A stretch of 64,000 nt of DNA from Agrocybe praecox (GCA_964017145.1 OZ024841.1:3844001-3908000); one strand, 5' to 3'. Numbered from the stretch's first letter, positions 35,139 through 47,565 are shown. Notes: generated by a model not told the origin, from the letters alone. Program-made: numbers and translations.

Positions 35139-37144
35139 ATCAGAAAAATTGACTTTGTCCTTGAAGGTCTTTCAGGATCTTTAAAGATGCTAAAGATGCA
35201 AAAGACTGAAAGACAGTCAAAGACCTTTGAAAGCAAGGTGCTCTGGGTAAAAATCCATAAAAGTGCTCTAAAGATCATTCAATGACTACTAAAGATGCCA
35301 GAAAGATGCTACAATGACCCAGAAAGACAACTGAGGGACAACTGAAGCTAATTCAAGGATTCCAAAAAACTTACTTAATCTCCTCAGAGTCCTTACTGAA
35401 TCCACTGGAATTATCAAAACCAATTTATTCAATTTTACAGTAATACATGTGTTTATATACTTATTAAAGCTAAAATAAAAGAGAGAAGAAAGGGAGATGG
35501 AGGGGGAAGAGGGTAGAGAAAAGGGAAACAGAGGACAGGGGGAAGAGGATGTGCAAGGGAGAGGACAAAAAAAGACAGCAGGCAAAGAGGAGAGAGAAGG
35601 GGAGAGGGAAGGGGAAGAGGAGAGAAAAGGGGCAGAGAGCAGGGAGAAAAGGGGATAGTGGGCCCCTCAGAATGTCATAGTTATCTGTGGACAGCAGCAG
35701 TGAGTAACAAGACAGCATAGACAGGGTACTTACCTTATAGCACCCGTTGCTCTGTGTTTTACCTCCTTCACCGTCCTGCTATAACCATTCTCCACCATGC
35801 CACATCACATCCTTACCCTCACCCATGTGCCCTTGCTCGTGCGCTGGCATCTATCAGCGGCAGTGGTGGCAGTTGTGCTGAGTTGCATCATGGTAGTGTT
35901 TAGGTTGTGTGGTGCTTGTTGTCATCGTTCATGGTGTTGTTGCAGTGTGATGATGATGGGAGGTGGTAGGAGTGGACAGTGGCAGTGGTAGTAAACGGCG
36001 GTGGCAGATGGTGGTGGTTAAGGAACAACCAGTGTGACGTGTCAACATCACACTGTTCGCTGTTGTTGTATGCAGTGAGCGTGATGTCACCTGGATATGT
36101 ATGCAGAATAGCGAAAGTCCTAAGTCAAGGTTTGTGATCATATCTTATCTATATTGTGGCTGTGAAAAAGTCACATGATGGTGGAAATTTATGATTTCGA
36201 GACTTGGGATTTCTTGCACTTGATGCTTCATTGCTGGTTGGCTTGTAGGTACATGTGACTTTGCACAGCCACATCAAAAATATTTTTATATGGTTGTGTA
36301 GAGAAAAATCGGGGCATGTTTGTAAATATTTATTATGACATAAGCTTTGTTTGTTCAAGCGCAAAATGCAAAAAGATTTTTGAAGTGGCTGTTAAAATCA
36401 AAATAAATAATGTAAATATTTGTACAGAGCCAAATATTTATGCTAAAAATATGAAAAAATGTGTTTGGCACTTATTTGTGACCAAATATTTGTAAACTGC
36501 AAAATGGTCTAAAAATAGATCTTTCATAAATATAAATAGATCTAACATAGGCTACAATTGTCTATCACTGTGCATCTCAAGCTACTGATTACCTAAAGCG
36601 CCTCAAGGCAAAATGGGTTTTCCTGATGTTGAAATATTATGAGCTATAAAATTAAAGAACTCTTTGATGAATTAAAAAGATACTCGAAGACACATAGAAG
36701 ATATAAAAATTGAAAAAAAAACATGGAAAGACTAATAGAGACTCTGAAAGACCAGGAAAGACCAGGAAGGACACTCAAAGAAGTCGCCAGCTCATCAATT
36801 ACCTAAGTCACTATAAGGTCAAAAGGCTTTTTCCTGATGTTATTGAATTTCATTTTTTTCGGGTGTAATTTATTTTCAAATAAGTTTTATTTTCTTTTGG
36901 TATTCGGTGTTTTATTGTGCCATTATAAAGGATCCAGTCTGCTGTATACATAGCTAACATTTTGTATTTTTAATATAATATATGTTTTGCTCTGATTATA
37001 AGTGTGTTTAAGAAATTATATAGTTTAAACACTCGTTTAAGGGACTTAGCCGTTTAAACGCCTGTTTAAGAGTCTCGGCTGTTTAAACGGATTTCTATCC
37101 GAAAGGCGTTTGTTTAATCGAAACAGAACCAGTTTCATCGATAT
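35139..37144. mobile_element. Right part of the nested insertion in NLR3
   Basis: No gene is supported. It contains AAAGATG/AAAGAC-rich degenerate repeats (35150-35330, 36640-36785), a purine-rich tract (35480-35660) and a GTGGTGGTAG-type G/T stretch (35850-36020). An imperfect duplication carries ATTACCTAAAG/TTCCTGATGTT (about 36590-36635 and 36800-36845). GTTTAAAC occurs three times at 37023-37088, just before NLR3 sequence resumes. These palindromes may be subterminal repeats of the outer element. Confidence 0.45.
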
Positions 37145-37480
37145 GTCACTTTAGTTCCATATGCAAAAATTAGTAATGTGGCTGCACAACAAATCTTCCT
37201 GCTGCAGTCTGCCCAGGAATTGACACAATGGAAACTCGGAATGTTTAAACCAGACCTGTGGTGCAAATACAGGGACTTTCTGAAAAATCTTCTTCAACTA
37301 CTTCCACTAGCTGCAAGGTTTCCTGTACTTGTTGATCTTTGCAGAACTAAATGTTTTGGGAAAATGTCAATGATGTTCCCCCAACTCAGCCATCAAGCAC
37401 ATCAAGCACTGATAGCTACTTACCTTGATCGCGTTGGGGCGGGGTCAGATAATGCTACTGATGCCTCAGGGGAAGATTGA
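37145..37480 (+). pseudogene. NLR3 3' part: C-terminal block
   Basis: Open frame matching the last ~110 residues of NLR2 and NLR4: LVPYAKIS, ELTQWKLGMFKPDLW, FPVLVDLCRTKCFGKMSM and TYLDRVGAGSDNA, ending in TGA. It is the other end of the gene starting at 23297. The flanking sequence on its right is the usual NLR 3' flank and R spacer, so the original order is preserved around the insertion. Confidence 0.85.
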
Positions 37481-38018
37481 AGGTAACTCCATATTCATAC
37501 TTCATCCATCCAATATGTACTAATACTCAGTATGCAGACTCTCAATTTTACCTCTTATCTTCATCCTTCCATCTCCGCTCCATCTCTTCTTTTTTTATAC
37601 TGTACATTCCTTCCCCTTTATTGATGAATTGTTTTGCACCCTTTTGTGCCCTTCCTTACTGTACTTTTACTTCTACCATCATCATCATTACGCCACATGG
37701 TGTTCCCCGTCTGTGTCCCACTTGCCATTATCTCATTCACTTTTTTGCTCTAATCCAAACATATTCATTGGAACATGTCTTCGTATTTTTGCTGTATTGA
37801 TATTGACATTCCGGTGTTTTCCGTACGTGCGTGCATACGAGTTTCCAAATAATTTGAATCAATCAATGATATTGATGATGAGGCCAAGATAATTTAATAT
37901 ATGTCTATAGGGGTCTGTATCTTTGTCGTTGACATGTGAGGTACCGGAAACACAGATGTGAAGGAGAGGAGAAGAGGAGATGAGAGAGAAGGAATATAAT
38001 GAAAAAGGAACAGACGAG

Positions 38019-38114
38019 AAAGGAACAAGATGGGAAAGGAACAAGACAAGAAAGGAACAAGACAAGAAAGGAACAAGACAAGAAAGGAACAAGACAAGAA
38101 AGGAACAAGACAAG
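38019..38114. repeat. 16 bp minisatellite, five perfect units plus one variant
   Basis: AAAGGAACAAGACAAG is repeated head to tail from 38035 to 38114, with a variant unit (ending GATGGG) at 38019-38034. Other R copies have only one or two degenerate units at this place (about 2240, 53215), so it expanded in this copy alone. Confidence 0.9.
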
Positions 38115-39338
38115 AAAGACAACGAGATGAGTGAGGGGAAGGAGGCTAAAGTACAGAAGAAAAAAAGGAAAATGAGCGCAAGCAGAAAATAGATGGAAGC
38201 GAATATAACGAGGGAAGGTAGGTAATGGAATAATATGTGAAAAGGACGAGAGGGAGAGAGAAATGGCATGTGCCCTAATCTGGGACTTGAGAGCTCTAGA
38301 GACGGAAGGTGAGAGAGAAGACAGAAAAGAGGCGAGATGGCATGTAGAGGCAGGTAACGGTAGGTCAACCAGTCACCTTTGATAGATCATTGATGAGGAG
38401 GATGAAAATGGACGTGAAATGATGATAGGAGGGGAATGGTGGGGAAAGCACAAGGCAGAACGGAAGGAGAGAGGGGAAGGAGTGAACAGACCAAGATAAA
38501 CGGGCTAGAATTGGGAGACGTGAGGACAAAATAAATGGTATCTGATATAACACAGCCATTGCGTGAATCCATGGTAGCGTGTTTTGAGCGTGTATTTGTC
38601 TATTTCCGATTGCTCTTGGTAATTTGTACATTTTATCAGCTCGCCAGTTGTACGAGGGGACAGAGAGTGAGCGAGAGAAGAGCAGAACAAATGATGGACT
38701 CGGAGCTCGGAGGCAGGGGGAAACGGACAGAGAGGGTTGGTGACTGACAGCACAGTCGAGGAATGTGATAAGAGCGAGTGACGGGGAAGACGCACTAGTA
38801 CAAACACCCGGTGTGTACACGCTATAAGTCGCTAAGAATATTTCCTTGCATTAGATTTGAATTTGGTTTGTTTCATGTTCGTCCTCCGAATCTTTTCAAC
38901 ACCCCTTCTCCAATAGCCCTACGGATGTGTATCATTCAGTACTTCAGATGTCGAGGTGGTGCTGAGAGTTCGAAAGATAGAAGGTCAGATGGGAGGTGTA
39001 CGACGTCTACAGCAGGGGAAGAGGCAGAAGAAGGAGAGGCAAATACTGAGAAGGGGTTGCCATCCCTAAAATTTGTAACAGATCAGCGTGCAGAGAGCGA
39101 AGGACAACACGTACCAAAAAGCCTTACGCACAATGTGTACATCCCTTGCTATAAACAATGCTTCCTTCAATTCCATTCCGCTGTTTTCAATCATGTACGT
39201 CCTCCGATTATTGATTTCTCTGATGAAATCTCCGTATATCAACTGGACGCATAGAATTAGTAATGCCAAGGACGAAACTTGAAGAAAAAGATTTGAGGGG
39301 AGACAAAATAATGACGAACATACGCGATGCCATATCGG

Positions 39339-39358
39339 GTTAGGGCTCGGATCAAAAC
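39339..39358 (+). promoter_or_regulatory. TTAGGG-containing spacer motif, copy 5
   Basis: One mismatch (GTTAGGGCTCGG). The lead-in GACGAACATACGCGATGCC and the trailing CGTTCGGGACCGTACC match the copy at 54527 closely. Confidence 0.5.
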
Positions 39359-40997
39359 GTTCGGGACCGTACCTTAGTCCCTTCCTTCGCCCCGCTTTTC
39401 CATCTTTACCCTTGCTGTCATGTGCATGACTGGGCACCTATCCAGTCATAGTCCCTTCTGTAGTCCCCTCCTTCCTTCAGGGCCGTTCAATGCTGTCCGA
39501 TTTCATTGTGTTGCCTTCTTTCTCCTACTCCTCCCTGCTTTCATAATCACACAAATGTTTTAGCGGTGTCAATTATTTTTTCCTTCCTTCTCTTTCTGTA
39601 TTCCTTCGATCTTTGCAACATGGAGAGATTATCGAACGACATAAATTAGGTTCTTTCTGCGCCTCGCCTCGATTTTCTTGTTTGTCTTTTGCTTTTGTGT
39701 TCACCCCACTCGTCGCTCTCGCTCCGTCTCTGATTATGTCGGAAAAATCAAAAAAAGCATATCAGTCATTGCGACTGGTGATGGACTTATATGAAGCGAT
39801 AATCCCTTGCAGGTGAAGGTATCAGCATATGATCAGGTGCTATAACGTACCCTCAGGATCTGTCACATTTCGAACTGCATGAAAAGATGTGATCTCTGTT
39901 GAACAAATCTCCCGGGTCCTCATATCTCTTAGAGATCAGCTCCTGTCGCTTAAGACATGCATTTATTTTGTGACCTAATAGTAGTTATAATATTATACAA
40001 CTCAAGTCTCACATGAGTCACGACGTGTGGTAATGGACTTGTCACCGTTTCATGGCCGACGACGTTGGCCGTGAAATACTAGTTTGCGTCTAAGTTTCCA
40101 TTACTACTACGTCCAAAATATTATTCATTCAAATGAACATATTACCATCAGCTGTGTCCATGATGTAGTAAGAGTCATTATTGGACTCAAAGGCTGGGCA
40201 CATTAATGCTCCGTGTACGAGGTATTTTTTAAGTATAAAAGGCAAACAAAAGGAGGAGTCTTTGTTGAGTCTTTGTCCAAGTTTAGCGCGAACGAGTCCG
40301 TACACGTAGATTAGATTAGATCCATCATCTGTAAGACAGCGACGCGTCCATAGGCTATAGCTGAACAAATCATCCTTTAACCACTACCGCCATCGTGCGA
40401 GGCTGCTTGATGCGCTTCCGAACCCAGCTACGTCATCACAGCTGCATTCTGGACTGCTCCACTGGCAGCCGTCCTATTTAGTATTAGGTTTCCAATGTCG
40501 TTGAGGGCAAAATAAACAACGAAAATATGCCGTACAGAACCCCTAAATATGACTTACTAGTGCTCCTCAGTGCCCCACACTCCACCAAAGAATGGAAACC
40601 CTAGCAAGCTTTCTCCAATTTCGACCCTATTGCGGTACACTCTGAACAGATAAAAGAGCAACGAAATTGGGGCGGGGGCAGCCACGGAGCATTCTTAACC
40701 ATGAACAATCTTCGTTCTCAACCAATCACTTTATACCAAAATCCTCCCTTTCCATCCAAATTCCGAAGGCTATATCTTTGAATTCCCTCCTATTCGCATT
40801 CATTAAAGCAGTCCATCAGAAGACACCTCCTTTCCTCCTACGGGCCAGTCCCCGCTCATCAAACCTCACAGCTTGTCCGGACCTGAGGGCAAAAGTTCAC
40901 CTAAACGGGTGCACATTCAATGATTCAATCAAAAGAGTTAGTTGTGTCTCCTTTACTTGAACAATGACGGAGATCTTACTATAATATTTGACATTAG

Positions 40998-41201
40998 CGC
41001 TCCTCGACAACTAAGTCGTCCACAGAGTCGAAACGTAAGTCTGGTCCAGATGGCAATAGTGGTGACGAACCTCCCTCTAAACGAAGTCGCATCAACATTC
41101 TCAAGGACGACGACAACAGGGAAGGACCGAAAGGGGAACTTGAAGCCATCAGGGAGAACGATAGACGACGTATTAATGAGATCTTCGACAAAATTCATTA
41201 G
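40998..41201 (+). CDS. Possible last exon inside the TIR element, unknown protein
   Basis: A 67-codon open frame starts directly after an acceptor-like TTGACATTAG and ends in TAG. It reads STESKRKSGPDGNSGDEPPS, then KRSRINILKDDDNREGPKGE and ENDRRRINEIFDKIH, a hydrophilic, nuclear-protein-like tail with a coherent charged composition. The upstream exon could not be fixed; the stretch 40667-40940 is a candidate. It could be cargo or the end of a decayed transposase-linked gene. I do not recognise the family. Confidence 0.35.
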   Translation, partial: RSSTTKSSTESKRKSGPDGNSGDEPPSKRSRINILKDDDNREGPKGELEAIRENDRRRINEIFDKIH

Positions 41202-41402
41202 CTCTTGTAGCCGTCATGAACTGTACTTGTAATGATTACTACAACCAATTATATGTATTGTCTGCTCTCGAGTCTCTAGTTGTCCTTTTGAAAGCGAGAA
41301 TTATACACAGGGGTCTACCTACTACTCACTAATGGGAATGTCAATCGAAAGGATTGGTACTGTATAGACGGATGAGGCACTATTGACTCAATAAGTTCCT
41401 AT

Positions 41403-41610
41403 CACAGTGGATAAGAAATTACTGAGGAATATAACCTCCATAAGCACCGGTTGAGGAAATCTGGACTTGTCAGTACCACAACTCCTAATCACAGTGGATA
41501 AGAGATTACTGAAGAATATAACCTCCATAAGCACCAGTCAAGGAAATCAGGACTTATCAGTACCACAACTCCTAATCACAGTGGATAAGAGATTACTGAA
41601 GAATATAACC
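41403..41610. repeat. 87 bp tandem repeat, about 2.4 units
   Basis: CACAGTGGATAAGA starts at 41403, 41490 and 41577, exactly 87 bp apart. Units 1 and 2 differ at a few positions; the third is cut off by a C run. It lies about 75 bp inside the right end of the TIR element. Confidence 0.9.
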
Positions 41611-41690
41611 CCCCAAAAAATGTGATCGTCTGATATGGTCAGATCTTGTCATATGTTCCAAGATATGGCGATTTCGATTTTTCCGACATA

Positions 41691-42540
41691 ACGGTCTCTT
41701 GAACGCGCTGCTGTCACACTCATGATATCCTGCACTTACCTTGACCAATCCCTTCCCATTTGTGACACCCATGGGCTCACGTTCACTAAAATACCCTCCT
41801 TTTTGCCCCCACCCTTTGTCAATTTACTCGCGACTCGTCTCCCCTCTGCGCCTCTTCACACTCCCATCAGGTTCTTTACGCTTCCTCCCCTGTCCTCGTT
41901 CTTGTACATCCGCATCCGCATCAATCATTTTGCTCCATCGTTGTGTCTTTTTTTTTTTTCAGTTTCAGTCTACATATAGCTTTATACGTACCCATTTACT
42001 AATGTACAAACTCACCCCTACAATATATATATTTGGTTTAGCTGGAGTTTATCAGCTTTCCCCTCGGCTCTCTTCCTTTCCAATCCAATCACTTCTCTCC
42101 TCCCACTTTCATGGTCCCCACCTTTCTCCGTCTTTACGATCACACAAAAGAATCGATTTCTACTCCTCTTTTCTGTCCTTCTCTGCGGCACCGCTCTCCC
42201 TGGTCCTCATACATGGATATGTATATGAACCCTGAATGACGCACATCAAAGGGCTGGATGTATGTCGTTATCTCGTCTCGTTTTCCATCTCTCATCTTTC
42301 TTTAGATCTGCCTTTTCGTTCCCTGTCGTTTTTGGTCCGCCTTTACATTATATGGCTGGCCTACGCGCGCCATATAATCATTTGCGTCAACGATTTAACG
42401 TTCTTCGGTTTCTCGAGGTGCACTTGCGGCTTGGTTCAAATAAATAAATATATGTGTCGCAAGCACGGATTGACATTGGTAAGACGTTGCTTGGTCGGCC
42501 GGGCCGTTGTGTGATCAATAGAATGAGTGGGTTGAGCTGA
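41691..42540. repeat. Pyrimidine-rich segment Py, copy 4 (continued)
   Basis: Resumes at GGTCTCTTGAACGCGCTGCTGTC, matching 3830, and continues like 3850-4400 down to the ATGTGTCGCAAGC block (about 42450). No gene is supported. Confidence 0.55.
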
Positions 42541-43949
42541 ATCAGGGACGACGACGGAGAGGCGTAGATGGTAAATGATGGTTGGAATTTTGAAGTGGTG
42601 TGGAACTTCAGACGCCCGGAGAAAAAGTTATAAAGAAACCGAATCAGACAATTATTTAAGTATTAGGTTATGAAAAAAATGAAGTAGAGAAAAAAAGTGG
42701 TACACAATGATATTATACGCAGAAAAAGTTGTGTTGGAATTATGATGGAGAACGGATGGGGAATTGTTTGACCTAGGCCGACGAAGAAGGGAGTACTACG
42801 AGAAGAAAACAAAACATGAAAGCCTTCCACCAGGATATATGGTGGATATCATGAAGAGAAGGAAGAAATCAAACGTACGAGCGAAAGAAAGAAAGAAAAA
42901 GAAAAAGTCCGAACTACAGTACAAACGCAATAATTTTTGTTGGAGAAAAAGGAAGAAAAAAGCGAAAACGAACAGCAAGGTCCACAAGAAAGATATCGAA
43001 GAAATCGAAAGTAAAAGAAAGAACGAAAAAGAGGAACGAAACATAAAATAAGAAAAATACAGATGTCGAAAGTACCAAGATCAAGCGAATCGCAGATAGC
43101 TATTTGACAAAAAAGGACCTCGCCCCTCTTCCCCACCCACAGCTGGGGTCACCAACTATCCTATCCAACGTCCCAGATCGCCGATCCCTCATAGCTCCGA
43201 CGATTTTCATATTTATTTTGCTCCTTCTCCCCCCATCCTCCTCCTCCAACCAGGACGTGCTAAATCCTCTTCGCCGACCCCTATTCAAATTCCAAGCCAG
43301 CATTTTGATCGAATGCTCGAGGCAGCATCGTCGAATACCCAAGGAATCCGACAGTCCGAATTTACAAACGAGTCAGGATGGAATGTGACGTGACGTGGCA
43401 GCGCACGCAAGTCTCTGTGTTTGTTATAAAGGTGGGATAGTTGTTGAGTGTGTAAGTACGTATGTATGGGTGTTCGGTGCTGCAGGAGTTTGTGAACGTG
43501 AACGTGAGTCTGAGCGTGTGTGAGCGTTTATGTGGGCATGGTTCGGGCATAGGCATAGGTGCTGGATGGGTGACGGCGACGAAGATAAGGAGATGATGGT
43601 GGAGGGTGATGAGGATTTAGAGACCTGGGTAAGAGATGGCCAATTATTGGCGATGCTGGGTTGCTTGTAACGATATATATTTCATTCGTTCGCTACCTAG
43701 GCACGAGCAGCCGGAAGGTCCGCACGACTGTAAACAGAAAAAAAAAACATCAGTTTGTATGTTCGACGACCCAGACATAAGGTAATAATATGAGAAAACG
43801 AAATTAAGAAGACACCAGGTGTTGATGTACGGGCCCAGTCTCGACACCAGCAACAAATGCGGATCGAAAAGAATGAAGAAAAAAATCGAAGAAAAAATCG
43901 AAAAAAAAGAGAAAGGAATACGTACTGCCTCAACGTGAATCCTCGAATT
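42541..43949 (-). other. 3' flank of kinase relic B
   Basis: Most like the kinase A flank (4401-5899): both keep the block around GTGACGTGGCAGCGCACGCA (about 5342 and 43390) that C and D lack. No gene is supported. Confidence 0.55.
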
Positions 43950-46900
43950 TCCCTTCAACCAAACTATACGTATCGTTCGGCCTATCCAACCTCGTCAGTT
44001 CGACACTGAACCGCACTTCAAGTTTCATCCCCGGCGTCCTGCGATGGATCGCCATATCCCGGTCCGACCGCGCCAGAGACAGAGTCACTGGTGAAAGGGA
44101 ACACCCCTGTCCAGGCAACATGACAGGGTCATAGGGCCGACACTGGAAGATGCTATGGTGCCACACAACTAGTCACCGACTATTTTGTGCAGTGGCCAAT
44201 TTGGTCGGCGAAAAAATTGAAGTGTTATCTTATCTTATCTATCTCAGAAATGAGGGTCTTGCTCACAAAATATTTGACATTAGCTCGGATTAGCTGCGTT
44301 TTGCAAAGGAAGCCCAGCTGCGAGTGCAATCCTTCAGCTACACTTCTCATCGCCGTGTTTCAACCATGTTCTGGCACACGTTACAGCGGTGTTTGATTAG
44401 ATTAGATTAGGTTTACCTTCCATATATGGGTAGTATTATATAAGCTGGCCAATTTTGGCTTGGTCGGATTTTATAACTCGCTCAGTTTTTATCCTATCGA
44501 AATTCTGTTTAGATGATCGATTCATAATGACAATTGAAAGCTTTCATCTAAAGGAATAACAATTCCAAGGTTTTTTGGGACCCTTATATTTTTTGCACAA
44601 AATAGTCGGTGACTAGTCGTGTGGCACCATACAAGCCCACGAGTCGAGGGCAGAGGCTCGCTAACGACGATGGAATGTTCGTTATCGAATGCCAGAGTGT
44701 TCGAGGCCCCATGAGATGACGCTGCGGCTGATGATGGGGGAGGAACACCCAACGCGAGTTTGGACGATTGCTGAGAACGTGCTAGACACATAGCTAAGGG
44801 AAGTCGTAATCCGCACTTATCGACGCCGTTGGACCGCGCCTCAACACCCATACTCTCAACCACCTTCCTGACATGGGCCATAACCTCCAGTGGTGGCCTC
44901 GTAGTAATTGTCATTTGATCCACCGAACCGTAATGGATACCCAGTTGAGCGTACGGACGAGGTGGGAACAGAATGCTGTCGCTGCTGCTGCTGCTGCTGC
45001 TGGCTGTGCTTGCGAAGACGAAGACAAAGTGAACACATAGAATGCACTGAGCCTATTGGACGACGTCGAGGTCTGTCGTTGACGTTCGCGGTGCCTGCTG
45101 CACATAGTAACACTATTCCTGCACTTAGAAACCAAGGAAAATGCAACGGGTATGGTAGCTATAGTGGGTACAGCAGAAGCTGCCGTCTTGCTACGAACAG
45201 GTGTGGGAGGTGCAGGGCGCGAAACGCTCGAAGTTGGAGTGTTAACTACCACCTGCACAGGCGGAGCAACGAAGCTCTGCGCTCATGGACGTCAAACATG
45301 CAGCTGCACCTGGTGGGAATGGCATGGACGTGGGCATCGGTGGAGATCGTAAGCTGGCGTTGGGGTTCTTGGCTATAGCTGGTACGGCAGTGGTACTGCC
45401 CTCTGGATAAACAGAGCTAATCGGTGTCTTCTGGTTCTGAGACCGGGTCCTAATGGACCTGCTAATAGGTTCAACCACAACCATAAGCGAGTTCGTTCCA
45501 CTAGTATCCTTTTCCCTCTCCTCCTCTCCTTCGCCTCTGCCCTCTTCTCTCCGTCGTTCATAGTAATCCATCGTCGAATCAGGCTGAGAAACGCCCGACG
45601 CAGTGCATGGCGTAGCACTGATGCTCGGACTCCCACTTCCCTCTTTTGCGTTGGCACCGGCATCTTTGGCATCAAAGATCTTCCCCAAGCCGGTCCCATC
45701 AATGCTGGATTTCCCCTTCTCATGGCCCGTTTCTTGGGCTTTACCAACCGAAGAAGTATTCGAGTTTACTCCAGCGGAAATGCAGATACGGCGGGCAGGA
45801 GCCGGAGCCGTCGTCGCAAGTATTCCGACAGGAGCCGACACATGTACTGGTGCTGGTGTTGAAGGTAGTGCAGTCGGAACCGCAGGTGCACAATAGGCTG
45901 GCGGTGCTGCTGCTGCTGCTGCTGCTGAGCGCTGAAGCTTGGACTAGTACATTCCTTGGACATACCCCCACTCGGCTGCCTCATTTCTCGTTCCTTCGGC
46001 TCCGAATCGTATTCGACCGGGATAGTATGCTCAAATGCTCCATAGTCATTTTACTCCTTGTCGCTTTTTTCGTTAGGGGATTGGCCGGGTAGTGAGAATG
46101 TTTTGGAAGCTGTGTTAGCGTTAGAGATGGGAGCAGCAGCCCGACACCGAATGCGAACGGATCGTCTTCGCCCAGACCCAACGCAGTAGAGTGGCTGATT
46201 TCTTCTGGCCAGGACTTTCTTTGTTCTGAGGTATAGCTGAGTGAGGTTTGTTACCAGCCGGCTTGGAAACGACAGAGGGTGGAGAAGTGAGAAGCGATAC
46301 AGAGGGGTCAATAATAACGCCAGTAACGGGTGACGAAGGCGAACTTTCGTAGAGGTAGGTCGGGTCGAACGGCTGCGAGTGGGCATGGGTGCAGTGGTGC
46401 AGGTCTGACCAGCGACGGCGGTGGTAAAAATCGGCGGGACGGCATTGGACGACACCGACCTCTCGCTCCTCGCCCCAGAACGACGGCTCTGCGCTCTGCA
46501 ATGTAAGATTTTCATTTAGTGGATGTACCAGACACCCGAGTCGAGTTGGGAGAATAGTTTGGCTGCATCTTTTATGGTCGAACAATTCGCCTCCAGATGC
46601 GTATTCAGTATCAATATTCGAGGATCATACCGATGTATTTGTCGATTTCGCTAGCGTCGTATAGTCGGACAATGTTTGGATTTTGGAGCGTCTGTGACGG
46701 AGAAGAGAGATTAGTCAGTCAAATAAATTGTATAGAACGACGACAACGATGCGTAAAATAGAGACGAAAGAAATGGTTGTTTCATGGTAGCAAGCACACA
46801 AAGGCTGCAGCTCCCCCACATATTCTGGCGCCAAAAAACCCGCAAGTAGAGGTTTAAATAAGATAGAAATGACAAGAAGGTTTGAAATATATATATTTCC

Positions 46901-47565
46901 AGTAAAAATGGGAACGATAACGTCGAAAGCAAAGGGATGGCCCATGGACGTTAGGCCATACATGAAGAAAGGAAAAGATAGGAGTAAAAAAAACATACCT
47001 TTGAGACATTGGTTTCCCTCTCGATTTTGCTTAACCCCTGACGGTACTGACCACATTACCCCTCTTAATCAACTTTGCCGCGACCTCTTCTCCCCACTGA
47101 CTATGCAGACCGAGCTTGACCCTTTCAAACTGGTCTGCAAGAGCAGATAGGGCCCAAAGTTGGGAATCGTACGGCGTGGACGAGCAGCCGCCTAAGCCAG
47201 GGCAGCTGGGTGCGAGCAAACGTCCAGTAAGGGTACCTGGGCAAGTGCTGCGTCGTTCGGGTTCCCGCCGGACAGATTCGAACGGTCGCTGGTTGGCTCT
47301 GTTGGTGATCCCGCTGGCTTGGAAAAAGAGCAACGGTGGCGCGTTGCTGTTGGCGTATATAGGATGAGCTTGGAGGCGCCGGTGGACTCTGTGTCGGGGG
47401 TATTGACATGGCGTTGTATGTGTGTCGTCCTCCTGCGTCGCCGATGCCGCCAGCTTGTGAGTGGGAATGACTTGAAAAATTATCTTGGGGTGCTGCAAGC
47501 AAAGTGAGCCGTTGGATGTGATAAAGATGGACCAGACATAGACTTACAATGGGCTCGAAAACCAT
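43950..47565 (-). pseudogene. Kinase relic B: KIN4/SNF1-like kinase pseudogene with MITE
   Basis: On the - strand the lead-in PPTQSPPAPPSSSY is at about 47470. PYWTFARTQLPWL is followed by VKLGLHSQWGEEVAAKLIKR at about 47100, which still has the VAxK-type lysine region. The glycine-rich loop just before it is deleted by about 14 bp, the same region as in A, and the frame is lost. Then come IVRLYDASEIDKYIGMILEY (about 46680-46620), no HRD/DFG/APE, the Ser/Pro linker (SRSIRTRSQNQKTP), a CAG-type poly-Gln run near 44980, and TTRPPLEVMAHVRKVVESMG (about 44860). A 474 bp MITE follows, and the terminal SVELTRLDRPNDTYSL (about 44000) lies beyond it. It is a multiply disabled relative of A, C and D. 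Confidence 0.72.
44156..44629. mobile_element. 474 bp MITE with ~35 bp terminal inverted repeats, TA-flanked
   Basis: The left end TGGTGCCACACAACTAGTCA continues to CCGACTATTTTGTGCA. The right end is its inverted copy with one mismatch. TA flanks both sides (44154-44155, 44630-44631). Kinase C supplies the empty site: CCTACAAGCCCAC at about 57203. No ORF inside. Fits a Tc1/mariner-type MITE. Confidence 0.88.

Larger units (their letters stand above)
37481..39734. repeat. Spacer segments R and start of Py, copy 4
   Basis: Closest to the R copies after NLR1 and NLR4. The donor-like site is lost here: ATAAGT at 38824 replaces GTAAGT. It carries its own minisatellite at 38019-38114 and a motif copy at 39339. 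Py sequence starts at about 39360 and is interrupted at 39735 by a TIR element. Confidence 0.65.
39735..41690. mobile_element. 1.95 kb TIR DNA element flanked by TA
   Basis: The ends are TATGTCGGAAAAATC (39735-39749) and its exact complement GATTTTTCCGACATA (41676-41690). Other Py copies (for example about 3813) run straight through this point as CTCTGGTCCACGGTCTC, so the boundary is confirmed by an empty site. TA on both sides fits a Tc1/mariner-type target duplication, making the element proper 39737-41688. No complete transposase is seen. Inside are a short exon-like frame (40998-41201) and an 87 bp tandem repeat (41403-41610). Confidence 0.82.

Noticed and set aside
40129..40368. 79-codon antisense frame in the TIR element as transposase
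   Set aside because: No DDE/D-type motif or recognisable similarity; too short.
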